From positions 1-37,380 of the IMG/VR virus record IMGVR_UViG_3300037573_000133: 37,380 nucleotides of DNA; one strand, given 5' to 3'. Below are positions 30,753 through 37,380 of the stretch, piece after piece. This DNA comes from a virus. Positions within the stretch are counted from its first letter, which is position 1. Every line of letters starts with the position of its first letter. The position numbers were made by a program, and so were the translations under genes. The notes beneath the pieces were generated by a model. It saw only the letters and a program-made list of their open reading frames with translations, was not told the origin of the DNA and did not search any database.

Positions 30753-32689
30753 TATTCCTTAGCGTAATGGCTGTGATTTTCCGTAAATAATTTGTAAAAG
30801 TAATCATTTACCTTGCAGTACTCTTTGAAATTAAATACGAAGTTATTTTGGTCGTTATAATCTTCGCCTTTTGCTGAAAATCTTTCATCATGATGTGGTA
30901 ATCCGTGTGCAACAAACAACGGACTTGATATATGCTGACCAGACTCTTGAAGTCTGCCGTGAAACTTCATAGCATACTTCATAGTGTCGTAAAATGTTAA
31001 GCCATTTCTGTTTTTCCAAGATATAGTACTTTCCATTAATTTGCCTTGAGAAGTGCTTTTTGGTATCTCTTCACCGTTGTTATCAAACTCTGTGAACACA
31101 TACCCGTGGTCTTTCCAGTTTTTACTGAATTCACTTACACTAAGTTCAGTATAATAGTGAGCCTTGTCGTCAATTCGTCTAATGTATAACGGATTCATGT
31201 TAATAGTGTGCAAGGGATTGTCTTTTGACAGTAAATACTTGGCCATCTTCTTAAGAGCCTTTTTATCGTCACTTGGTAAGCCGGCGATAAAGCCACTCAT
31301 TAATGTCATACCCTTCCAATAGCCGTCTGCTAACTCTCTTAAATATGCAAATTGTATATCAGGGTGCAATCCTTTACCAATGTCTTTAGCACATTCTGGA
31401 TCAGTCGTTTCAATACCTAAATTTGTTAATCGACAACCACTTTCAGCAATTAATTGTGCTTGTGGTGGATTATGTTTACGGTTAATGTACACTAGATCCA
31501 ATCTAATGTATGAACTCCACTTTAATTTGAAGGGCAATGTTTGTGTCATGGCATGCCAGTCAATCATTTTTTTATGGTCGTCATTAAATGTGTCATCTGT
31601 TAGCCAATAATCTTCAATACCATACTTTTCGTAATTATATATTAGCTCTTCTCTAATATAACTAAAGTCTCGTAATGCTTCGCCCTTACCTTTTCCGTTT
31701 AATGGAAAAGAACAAAAATTACATTTAAATATGCAACCTCTAGCAACCTCTAACGGTAATATTTCTCCATTCTGAACATTATCTTCTGGTCGCCATACTT
31801 GAGTTGAGTGTTTTATGTCTAATTTGCTTTCGCCATCAGCTGTTACCATTACATTATGTTTATTTGTAGGCAAATGGTCTGCTTTTCCGCCATCTTTAAG
31901 ATGTTGTAGTATTTGTGGCAATGTTACATCACCGAATCCTAGATTCACATAATCCATTAAGCCGTTATCGTCTGGTCTGGAATAGTTTGCTGTGGTATTA
32001 GCACCACCCGTAATGTATTTTACGTTGGGATTTATATCGTGTATATACTTGCCTAATATCTCATCACCTTTTTTACCAGTTGAAAAGAAATGTCTGCGAG
32101 TATTGTTGAAGTTTGTTACCCATTCTGTTTTTTCATCTGCAGTAAACCCTTCAAAAGGATCAAAGTTTGATATTGAAGGTCGTTGCATTAATAATTGGAA
32201 ACTTCTAAATGTACTACTTACACCTAACATTAATGTTTCTTTTCCAACAAATTTATCTATTACACGTTTTGTTGTCTCAATATCTAGATGGAACAGGTTG
32301 TCTATAACTTGAACTGTAAAACCATGCTCTCGGCATTCGTGTGCTAATTTATATGCACCCATCGCTCTACTAGTATTAAAATTTATCTGATCATATCTGC
32401 CATCTTTCCATCTATCTACATCGTTAATTCTTCGAGTAGCTGTGTCAGTGTCTTTTGGTATATTTGATTGTTTTATACCTTTATGATCTGTTGTAGTTTC
32501 AGCCATCGACCCCATGGTCACACTATTTCCCCAACCGGGTGAATCAGTAAACAAAAGAAATTGTACTGGCGTAGGTGTTACTTTGATGTTCTTAAATGGA
32601 TTGTAGCGTTGGGAACCGTGTCCGACACGTTGGTTGTGAAATTCGTTGTATGCCTCAAGAGTAAATTCAGAGTATTTAGTTATTGCCAT
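30752..32689 (-). CDS. Radical SAM enzyme with N-terminal Rossmann-like domain
   Basis: 645 residues from the ATG at 32689. Residues 319-326 hold the radical SAM cluster motif C-x3-C-x2-C (GCIFKCNFCSF), preceded by LPLEVARG. ADGESKL..., LTDDTF and LGIETTDPE fit the following SAM-barrel strands. The N-terminal 270 residues include a Rossmann-like region as in B12-binding radical SAM proteins, but I do not see the DxHxxG cobalamin signature. The substrate is unknown. The reductase upstream could supply electrons to reduce the Fe-S cluster. A late element ends 5 nt before this ATG; a TTG at 32704, overlapping the reductase stop as TTGA, is an alternative start. Confidence 0.85.
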   Translation of the reverse strand: MAITKYSEFTLEAYNEFHNQRVGHGSQRYNPFKNIKVTPTPVQFLLFTDSPGWGNSVTMGSMAETTTDHKGIKQSNIPKDTDTATRRINDVDRWKDGRYDQINFNTSRAMGAYKLAHECREHGFTVQVIDNLFHLDIETTKRVIDKFVGKETLMLGVSSTFRSFQLLMQRPSISNFDPFEGFTADEKTEWVTNFNNTRRHFFSTGKKGDEILGKYIHDINPNVKYITGGANTTANYSRPDDNGLMDYVNLGFGDVTLPQILQHLKDGGKADHLPTNKHNVMVTADGESKLDIKHSTQVWRPEDNVQNGEILPLEVARGCIFKCNFCSFPLNGKGKGEALRDFSYIREELIYNYEKYGIEDYWLTDDTFNDDHKKMIDWHAMTQTLPFKLKWSSYIRLDLVYINRKHNPPQAQLIAESGCRLTNLGIETTDPECAKDIGKGLHPDIQFAYLRELADGYWKGMTLMSGFIAGLPSDDKKALKKMAKYLLSKDNPLHTINMNPLYIRRIDDKAHYYTELSVSEFSKNWKDHGYVFTEFDNNGEEIPKSTSQGKLMESTISWKNRNGLTFYDTMKYAMKFHGRLQESGQHISSPLFVAHGLPHHDERFSAKGEDYNDQNNFVFNFKEYCKVNDYFYKLFTENHSHYAKE

Positions 32690-32694
32690 ACCTG

Positions 32695-32702
32695 TATTTA
32701 TC
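32695..32702 (-). promoter_or_regulatory. Late promoter GATAAATA, 5 nt before the radical SAM ATG
   Basis: Minus-strand GATAAATA, then CAGGT, then ATG at 32689. It overlaps the end of the reductase gene. Confidence 0.65.
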
Positions 32703-33426
32703 AATCCACAAAGGCACGTTCTAGAATAAAGTCGCCAGGTTCTCCTGCATTGCCTTCTTGGAAATCATGTTCTTCAAAAAAATCTCTGCACTGGTAGTTC
32801 ATCTCTGGTCCACCGCACACCATAACTCTATCAGTTGCTTTATTAAATCCGCCATCTGTAAAATTATCTATATGGTCCCAAAAGCGTCCTGAACGTACAT
32901 AGTCTTCTTGCGTACATGTATCGTAATATGTAATTGGATGTAGTTCTACTAATTCTTTTATTAGGTCAGTATAAGTATGATCTGAATGTGTTCGCGTAGT
33001 GTGTACTAATACAACATTTTCAAATTTATCGTATGTATCAGGGTCTCTAATTATACTTAAAAACGGTGCAATTCCTGTACCAGTTGCAAGTAAAATTAAA
33101 TTCTTCGCCGTAGTAACGTTGTTAATAGTCAGTGTGCCTGTTGTTTTAGGCATTACTACTATTTCGTCTCCAACTTTTAAATGCTGTAGACGACTTGTAA
33201 GAGGTCCGTACGGTACCTTAATACTGAGGAACTCTAACTCGTCTTCATAGTTTACACTTACCATACTATATGCTCTTAGTAAAGGACGTGATCCTTCCTC
33301 TTCTCCTTTTAATCCAATCATAGTAAACTCACCATTTGTAAAACGGAAAGTTTGATTTCGAGTTGTTTTAAAACTAAATGTGTTATCTGTCCAATGATGG
33401 ACCCATGTTACTGTTTCTATATTCAA
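32701..33426 (-). CDS. Ferredoxin/flavodoxin-NADP+ reductase-like protein
   Basis: 241 residues, about bacterial Fpr length. RAYSMVS at about residues 51-57 is the FAD-binding motif, GPLTSRLQHLKVGDEI follows, and LLATGTGIAPFLSI plus MVCGGPEM give the NADP-binding side. The start is probably the TTG at 33426, overlapping the upstream stop as TTGA with AGGG upstream. The predicted reaction is NADPH oxidation with electron transfer to a ferredoxin or flavodoxin; the radical SAM enzyme just downstream is an obvious consumer. Confidence 0.88.
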   Translation of the reverse strand: MNIETVTWVHHWTDNTFSFKTTRNQTFRFTNGEFTMIGLKGEEEGSRPLLRAYSMVSVNYEDELEFLSIKVPYGPLTSRLQHLKVGDEIVVMPKTTGTLTINNVTTAKNLILLATGTGIAPFLSIIRDPDTYDKFENVVLVHTTRTHSDHTYTDLIKELVELHPITYYDTCTQEDYVRSGRFWDHIDNFTDGGFNKATDRVMVCGGPEMNYQCRDFFEEHDFQEGNAGEPGDFILERAFVD

Positions 33427-33674
33427 TGCTTAGTCGCCCTAAATGATTCTATCATTGCTTTACGGATTATCGGGTCCTTCAGCTTTTCTAGATATTCATG
33501 ATTTAAAATGTAGTTTTCGTCTTGCTCTAGTTGTGTCAGTAAGGATAAATCATCGACACCTAACATAGTACATACATCTTCGAACGATAATATATCAATG
33601 CCATGTTCTCTAGCATCTAACAACAATTCTAGTATTAAATTTGTAATCGTATTTTCTAGTTTATCGTCATTCAT
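33423..33674 (-). CDS. Small acidic hypothetical protein heading the reductase operon
   Basis: 83 residues, acidic, helical. Residues 26-44 (IDILSFEDVCTMLGVDDLS) resemble a helix-turn-helix-like or helical-bundle pattern, without clear assignment. It begins 9 nt after the encoded CCA of tRNA-Ala, and its AGGA ribosome-binding site overlaps the tRNA 3' end. Its stop overlaps the reductase start. Confidence 0.6.
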   Translation of the reverse strand: MNDDKLENTITNLILELLLDAREHGIDILSFEDVCTMLGVDDLSLLTQLEQDENYILNHEYLEKLKDPIIRKAMIESFRATKH

Positions 33675-33683
33675 TTTAAATCC

Positions 33684-33759
33684 TGGTGGAGCTGATAGGA
33701 ATCGAACCTACGACCTATTCCGTGCAAGGGAATCGCTCTCCCTACTGAGCTACAGCCCC
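33684..33759 (-). tRNA. tRNA-Ala (anticodon TGC)
   Basis: 76 nt with encoded CCA. The acceptor stem has the G3:U70 wobble pair that identifies alanine tRNA; the discriminator base is A. The anticodon loop is CTTGCAC. A weak terminator hairpin from the gene upstream ends just before it. Confidence 0.93.
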
Positions 33760-33769
33760 GAAAAATTAT

Positions 33770-33790
33770 AAAAGCCCGTTATGAGCTTTT
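33770..33790 (-). terminator. Weak intrinsic terminator upstream of tRNA-Ala
   Basis: 8-bp stem including one U.G pair (AAAAGCTC/GGGCTTTT) with a 5-base loop, followed on the minus strand by ATAATTTTT. It follows the 68-residue basic protein gene. Confidence 0.6.
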
Positions 33791-33809
33791 AGTAAAAATT
33801 ATTAATTAC

Positions 33810-34016
33810 TTAGATAGTTCTATTTAAGTATGCGGCAACATTGTCACTAATTCTTTGTGCATTTGCCATTACATTTTTTGCAATTTGTTCTGAATTCTTT
33901 AAAACGTTATCACCAACTTGGTTCCAATCAAAACTAGTATCTACTACTTTCTTCTTAGTTACTTTTTTAACTGCTTTTTTTGCTGGTGCTTTCGCTTTTG
34001 CTTTTACTTTTACCAT
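33810..34016 (-). CDS. Small histone-H1-like basic protein
   Basis: 68 residues. The first 25 are Lys/Ala/Val-rich (MVKVKAKAKAPAKKAVKK...), like the tails of H1-type or HU-like proteins; residues 28-66 form an amphipathic helix with Asn, Ala and Gln. It probably binds DNA, perhaps in the head or host nucleoid. GGGG lies before the ATG. It is read alone, with a terminator downstream. Confidence 0.65.
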   Translation of the reverse strand: MVKVKAKAKAPAKKAVKKVTKKKVVDTSFDWNQVGDNVLKNSEQIAKNVMANAQRISDNVAAYLNRTI

Positions 34017-34109
34017 TTTTTATCCCCGTGTATACATGTGTGTTTTTAAAATATCATTAGTGATATAGTTTCTTGTAATACAACACATATATTTATTATC
34101 TTAATCATA

Positions 34110-34574
34110 TCAATCCCACAAGTTCTCGTAATACTTTCCAAATAGTTTAAACCCGTGTGTTATACGATCCTGATATTTTGTATGCTCGGCCCAATCAGCG
34201 TCCGGAGTGTAGAATTGTTCTTCCCAATCGTTATGTTTGCTCTCAAAGGCAAAAATCATTTCACCTAATACCCAATCCCAACGTTCAAAAAACTTAGGAT
34301 CGCAATCGCCGTTATTGGTGTACAACGTTAATTCTTTTTTTGTAGGTCGTAAGTCGGCTGGCACATCTTCTGGATAAACGTATGGTGCACCATGAGTTGT
34401 GGATTTAAGTTGTTTAAGCATAGGCTCTATTATATAAGCTAGAGTATGATCCATACTCCACGTGTCGAAGTCATCTATATGCACAGACGTCTTCTGCTTG
34501 TTTTCAATTCCTAACTTATACAGAAAGTTATGATACCAGCGGTGCTTGGGGTAGGGTCTTATATTAATTTTCAC
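34110..34574 (-). CDS. Conserved hypothetical protein
   Basis: 154 residues from GTG at 34574, with AGGA six bases upstream; a TTG at 34580 is possible. It matches a family I recall from many phages: RPYPKHRWYHNFLYKLG, DTWSMDHTLAYIIEPMLKQLKSTTHGAP, FERWDWVLGEMIFAFE, HGFKLFGKYYENLWD. The family is widespread and has no known function. It lies directly after tRNA-Trp in the direction of transcription, so the two may be processed from one transcript. Confidence 0.8.
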   Translation of the reverse strand: MKINIRPYPKHRWYHNFLYKLGIENKQKTSVHIDDFDTWSMDHTLAYIIEPMLKQLKSTTHGAPYVYPEDVPADLRPTKKELTLYTNNGDCDPKFFERWDWVLGEMIFAFESKHNDWEEQFYTPDADWAEHTKYQDRITHGFKLFGKYYENLWD

Positions 34575-34595
34575 TCTCAATCCTATTCATTTAAT

Positions 34596-34671
34596 TGGCA
34601 GACAAGTAGGGATTCGAACCCCAATCGCAAGGTTTTGGAGACCTGCATGTTACCATTAACACCACTTGCCT
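34596..34671 (-). tRNA. tRNA-Trp (anticodon CCA)
   Basis: 76 nt with encoded CCA and discriminator G, as in bacterial tRNA-Trp. The anticodon loop reads CTCCAAA. The acceptor stem closes over seven pairs with one G.U. Confidence 0.88.
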
Positions 34672-34677
34672 ATAATT

Positions 34678-34965
34678 TTATACGAAATAATCTCGACGCT
34701 GTTTGATATACCAACGCTCTAGCACAGGGCCGCCTTCATCTTCGTCTACGATGATATAAGCCACCGTCTTCTTAACGTTTGCATAACGCCATCCACTGTC
34801 ACCGCCAATTTGTCCTGAACCCACCCATACTTTGTGTGGATAATTCTCTACAAGGGACTGTGAGTAAACATCTTGCTCGTTGTTTATGCTGAATTCGAAG
34901 GTATTTCCCTGGTCTTTCTCAACAAAAACACCAATTGGATCTTGCGTATAAGTGTAATATGCCAT
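34678..34965 (-). CDS. Small hypothetical protein before tRNA-Trp
   Basis: 95 residues, aromatic-rich, largely beta (YTYTQDPIGVFVEK...VWVGSGQIGGDSGWRYANVKKTVAYIIV). It ends 6 bp before the tRNA-Trp 5' end, so both lie on one transcript from the consensus promoter at 35001-35029. Function unknown. Confidence 0.65.
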   Translation of the reverse strand: MAYYTYTQDPIGVFVEKDQGNTFEFSINNEQDVYSQSLVENYPHKVWVGSGQIGGDSGWRYANVKKTVAYIIVDEDEGGPVLERWYIKQRRDYFV

Positions 34966-35000
34966 GATTCTTACTGCCTTATTGCGTTAATATGTGTACT

Positions 35001-35029
35001 ATTATACCGGATTTCCTGGTACATGTCAA
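35001..35029 (-). promoter_or_regulatory. Sigma70-like promoter for the 95-aa gene and tRNA-Trp
   Basis: TTGACA (35024-35029), 17 bp, TATAAT (35001-35006) on the minus strand. Confidence 0.85.
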
Positions 35030-35059
35030 CCATTTATGCGTATTTTTTGGGAGAATGTT

Positions 35060-35278
35060 TAAAATGCTTTAAGCATCGATCACCTTGTTCCGCCTGACTG
35101 ACCAACAAGGTGATTTACTTGCCGGGGTTGGACTTTCATTTAAAAAGACACTATTACTCGCCCTTTCTCCCCTGGGACAACATCTAATGTTAATTCAACT
35201 GTCTCGGATCTATCGTGTCTTAAGCCATACACCGAGCCCTTGTGTTATCCTTTATTGGTTCACAAAACCTAATTTGTA
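35060..35278 (-). ncRNA. Candidate structured non-coding RNA
   Basis: About 220 nt from a good promoter (35285-35312) to a hairpin with a short U-tract (35064-35076). No open frame with a ribosome-binding site lies inside on this strand; the longest start-stop frame is 19 codons. Pairings visible are an 11-bp perfect stem ATCACCTTGTT/AACAAGGTGAT (35079-35089 with 35104-35114), a long-range 8-bp stem (35243-35250 with 35175-35182, one G.U), and CTCGG/CCGAG inside it. G- and C-rich runs (CAGGGG, AACCCCGG) may pair as well. It is richer in GC than its neighbours and lies beside tRNA-Ser. Family not recognised. Confidence 0.45.
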
Positions 35279-35284
35279 TATACT

Positions 35285-35312
35285 ATTATACAGTATTTTG
35301 CTGGTAAGTCAA
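35285..35312 (-). promoter_or_regulatory. Sigma70-like promoter for the candidate ncRNA
   Basis: TTGACT (35307-35312), 16 bp, TATAAT (35285-35290) on the minus strand; AAAGG precedes the -35 box as in other promoters here. Confidence 0.75.
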
Positions 35313-35332
35313 CCTTTATTTACCAGAAAAAC

Positions 35333-35422
35333 TGGCGGAGAGTGAGAGATTCGAACTCTCGGTACAGTTACCCGTACTCCTCCTTAGCAAGGAGACGCTT
35401 TAAACCACTCAGCCAACTCTCC
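35333..35422 (-). tRNA. tRNA-Ser (anticodon GCT)
   Basis: 90 nt with the long variable arm of serine tRNAs, encoded CCA and discriminator G. The anticodon loop TTGCTAA reads AGC/AGU codons. Confidence 0.93.
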
Positions 35423-35443
35423 AGAGAGATCGAAAGGAGCAGG

Positions 35444-35899
35444 TTATGCAAATGCCACGTGAGTTACTTCCGGATATTCTGATTTAAATCTTCGTGCTTC
35501 TTTATTAAATGCCATAATCATATTATTCATATGCCCTTCTTCTCTTCCAACACTAATCATTGTTGGTCCTCCAGGGTTCTCATCGCTTGTTGTTGGAATT
35601 TCTGCAGATTGTTTATCAAGATGTTTCCTTAACCATTGTGTAGATATGTTTATAAAGGTATCAAGTTCGGTTGGCCCTGCTTCTTCAAAGTATGAATCTA
35701 GTCCTAGTGTATCTAATACCATTCTTGCACTATTATTACTTAAATGTCCTGTTTGGGTTTCAAAGCCATCAGGAAAAGTCCATACTGTTTCTATTTTGCC
35801 ATTGAATTCTCTTTGGGCCTCGTAATAGCCCATGAAGTCTGCACCTTCTTCTAGTTCTGCAGACTCAATAAGATTCATATATGTTCGCATATCGTTCAT
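35444..35899 (-). CDS. Hypothetical late protein with capsid-targeting-like N-terminus
   Basis: 151 residues from the ATG at 35899, preceded by a late promoter at 5 nt. MRTYMNLIESAE at residues 4-15 resembles the T4 internal-protein targeting peptide (MKTYQEFIAEA), with a possible prohead protease site after L-I-E. The rest has an acidic N-terminal part and helical C-terminus (GHMNNMIMAFNKEARRFKSEYPE). It could be injected with the DNA, but this is inference. tRNA-Ser lies downstream on the same strand. Confidence 0.6.
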   Translation of the reverse strand: MNDMRTYMNLIESAELEEGADFMGYYEAQREFNGKIETVWTFPDGFETQTGHLSNNSARMVLDTLGLDSYFEEAGPTELDTFINISTQWLRKHLDKQSAEIPTTSDENPGGPTMISVGREEGHMNNMIMAFNKEARRFKSEYPEVTHVAFA

Positions 35900-35904
35900 A
35901 AATG

Positions 35905-35912
35905 TATTTATC
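35905..35912 (-). promoter_or_regulatory. Late promoter GATAAATA, 5 nt before ATG at 35899
   Basis: Minus-strand GATAAATA, then CATTT and ATG. Divergent from the plus-strand late element at 35947. Confidence 0.65.
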
Positions 35913-35946
35913 ATTTTCACGTCTTGTGTCAAGAACTTTATAAAGT

Positions 35947-35954
35947 GATAAATA
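35947..35954 (+). promoter_or_regulatory. Late promoter GATAAATA, 5 nt before gp14 ATG
   Basis: Plus-strand GATAAATA, then CTGCT and ATG at 35960. Confidence 0.7.
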
Positions 35955-35959
35955 CTGCT

Positions 35960-36991
35960 ATGCCTAGATTAAGTTTATGGAACAAGAACAAAACAAACGA
36001 TTATGATTTTCAAGATAGGATCATAGCCGAGAACATCAACGCGGGTGGTACAGGTGTTTATGTACACAAATACATAGGCACTTATACAGATGATTCCGGT
36101 GATTCAAGTACCGGGACTGGCGACTTGTATATTCAAGATGTGCTATTTTTGGAGAACAGAGACAGGAAATATGACACTGATATTTACGAATTACGTGGCA
36201 GTTATACTCCTGGTGATCCAGAATTCGACTTAACACAGTTTGGACTGTTTGTTAACAATGATTCATTGTTTATGACTTTCCATATGAATACATGTGCAAG
36301 TTTATTAGGCAGACGTCTAATGTCAGGTGACGTTATTGAACTACCTCATTTGCGAGATGACTTATTACTCGGTGGTGGAGAAGCCATTAATAGATATTTT
36401 GTTGTTAGTGATGCCGGTCGCCCAGCAGAAGGTTATGATGCCAGATGGTGGCCTCACTTGTGGAGAGTTAAACTAACTAATATAACAGACAGTCCAGAGT
36501 ACAGAGATATACTTGGTACTGGCGAACAGGCAGATGATTTACGAAATATATTAAGTACTTACAGTACAGAAATTGCTATTTCAGATAAAGTTCAAGCAAT
36601 GGCGGCGGCAGAAACACCATACGATGCAAACTATCTGGCTAGCGGACATTTGTATATAGATGAAAATGCTCCTGACAAAATGGGTATTGCTGTAGCAGGT
36701 GATGGCACTCCTCCAAATGGCGCGGCGGTGGTTGGCAGTGGGGTAACATTCCCACCTGATGCTGATGAGGGAGCCTACTTCCTACGAACAGACTTTACAC
36801 CGCATAGATTATTCTTAAAGAACTTATCTGTTTGGCGTAAAGTTGGCGATGATAGAACGGCGGCTTGGTCTGCGGCTAATAAGATACTTACTTCGTTCGT
36901 TAATAACGATGACCAAGCAATTAACACAGACGGTACAACTGCTCCAATTAAAACTAATCTCAGTAAAGCAGTGAAACCAAAGGCAGACTAA
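35960..36991 (+). CDS. 14: Neck protein gp14
   Basis: 343 residues from the ATG at 35960; a longer frame to 35924 would run through the promoter. It begins MPRLSLWNKNKTNDYDF and contains LENRDRKYDTDIYELRGSYTPGD, DLTQFGLFVNNDSLF, LLGRRLMSGDVIELPHLRDD and WPHLWRVK, features I associate with marine T4-like gp14. T4 gp14 is 256 residues, so this one is larger. It joins head and tail at the neck. The following gene is gp15, the same order as T4. Confidence 0.75.
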   Translation: MPRLSLWNKNKTNDYDFQDRIIAENINAGGTGVYVHKYIGTYTDDSGDSSTGTGDLYIQDVLFLENRDRKYDTDIYELRGSYTPGDPEFDLTQFGLFVNNDSLFMTFHMNTCASLLGRRLMSGDVIELPHLRDDLLLGGGEAINRYFVVSDAGRPAEGYDARWWPHLWRVKLTNITDSPEYRDILGTGEQADDLRNILSTYSTEIAISDKVQAMAAAETPYDANYLASGHLYIDENAPDKMGIAVAGDGTPPNGAAVVGSGVTFPPDADEGAYFLRTDFTPHRLFLKNLSVWRKVGDDRTAAWSAANKILTSFVNNDDQAINTDGTTAPIKTNLSKAVKPKAD

Positions 36992-36992
36992 T

Positions 36993-37380
36993 ATGGCAAA
37001 TATGGATTATTTTTATGACGCACAGATAAGAAGATACTTATTACAGTTCATGCGGATCTTTAGTGAATTTAAAGTTTCAGAAGGCAAACGTGATAGTGTT
37101 ACATATTACAACAAAGTTCCTGTTAGATATTCTGACATGAGTCGAATGGTTGCTCACATTCTTACTAAAGGTGGTGAGAACATGGTTAACAGTACTCCGT
37201 TTATTGCTTCCAGTATACAAAGTTTATTAATTGCTAGAGATAGGACACAAGACCCTACACTAGTTTCTAAAATGCAAGTAGCTGAAAGAGAATACGATAC
37301 TGGTACAGCTTCATATGAAACTGGGCAAGGAAACTTGTACAGCACCGATAGAATAATGCCTGTACCATACAACTTAACAA
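36993..37380 (+). CDS. 15: Tail completion/sheath stabiliser gp15, N-terminal part
   Basis: 129 codons visible, cut by the window end. DYFYDAQIRRYLLQFMRIFSEFKV...KVPVRYSDMSRMVAHI matches the T4 gp15 N-terminus (YFYNSSFRRY...LFSNIQIK...VPITY). Gp15 caps the tail and stabilises the sheath before head joining. It starts 1 base after the gp14 stop. Confidence 0.8.
   Translation, partial: MANMDYFYDAQIRRYLLQFMRIFSEFKVSEGKRDSVTYYNKVPVRYSDMSRMVAHILTKGGENMVNSTPFIASSIQSLLIARDRTQDPTLVSKMQVAEREYDTGTASYETGQGNLYSTDRIMPVPYNLT

Noticed and set aside
35085-35345. Plus-strand frame of 86 codons near the tRNA-Ser gene
   Set aside because: It runs antisense through the candidate RNA and its promoter into tRNA-Ser, has no convincing ribosome-binding site, and its hydrophobic composition is that of AT-rich non-coding sequence.
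1-37380. CRISPR arrays, insertion sequences, integrase or attachment sites
   Set aside because: No spaced repeat array, transposase or integrase frame, or terminal inverted repeat was seen; the repeats found are coding slippage repeats or the single promoter repeat.

Overview
The window is part of a T4-like myovirus genome with marine character. It is AT-rich. Its genes are packed head-to-tail with ATGA or TAATG overlaps, almost all on the minus strand. Recognisable T4 core genes are a primase (gp61-like, cut by the window start), UvsW, a DexA-like exonuclease, UvsY, UvsX, gp32, gp17 (large terminase), a probable gp16, gp4, gp19 (tail tube), gp18 (tail sheath), a gp1-like dNMP kinase, gp14 and gp15 (cut by the window end). 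I see no photosynthesis genes, so a heterotrophic marine host such as an alphaproteobacterium is plausible, but that is inference.

Layout. 1-5.7 kb holds primase, a structural protein, a nucleotide-metabolism cluster (adenine phosphoribosyltransferase, an MTA/SAH-type nucleosidase, ThyX), a possible clamp-loader small subunit, a zinc-finger protein and a 189-residue remnant-like relative of bacterial DNA polymerase III alpha (mini-DnaE). 5.7-8.1 kb holds uvsW and a promoter region with two tiny overlapping genes and a 25-bp direct repeat. 8.1-13.7 kb is the replication/recombination block (AAA ATPase, DexA-like nuclease, metalloprotease-like protein, UvsY, UvsX, gp32), read from near-perfect sigma70-type promoters. 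13.7-30 kb is the late block (packaging, head completion, tail tube and sheath, a probable neck protein). A sulfotransferase sits next to the terminase, and two tandem paralogues look like 2-oxoglutarate/Fe(II)-type oxygenases. 30.3-33.7 kb is an accessory operon of small protein, ferredoxin-NADP+ reductase-like protein, radical SAM enzyme and FabZ-like dehydratase, headed by tRNA-Ala. 33.7-35.4 kb carries three tRNAs (Ala-TGC, Trp-CCA, Ser-GCT, all with encoded CCA), small proteins and a promoter-driven ORF-less segment that looks like a structured RNA gene. From 35.9 kb gp14-gp15 run on the plus strand.

Two promoter classes are visible. One is sigma70-like (TTGACA, 16-18 bp, TATAAT), mostly before replication genes. 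The other is the T4-late-like element (T/G/C)ATAAATA. In eight cases the late element lies exactly 5-6 nt before an ATG, which predicts late mRNAs beginning at or within a few nucleotides of the start codon.

The least conventional items are the mini-DnaE, the leaderless late-promoter architecture, the reductase/radical SAM/FabZ operon, an H-type pseudoknot placed before a terminator, and the candidate ncRNA beside tRNA-Ser. All functional calls are from reading the sequence; no database search was run.
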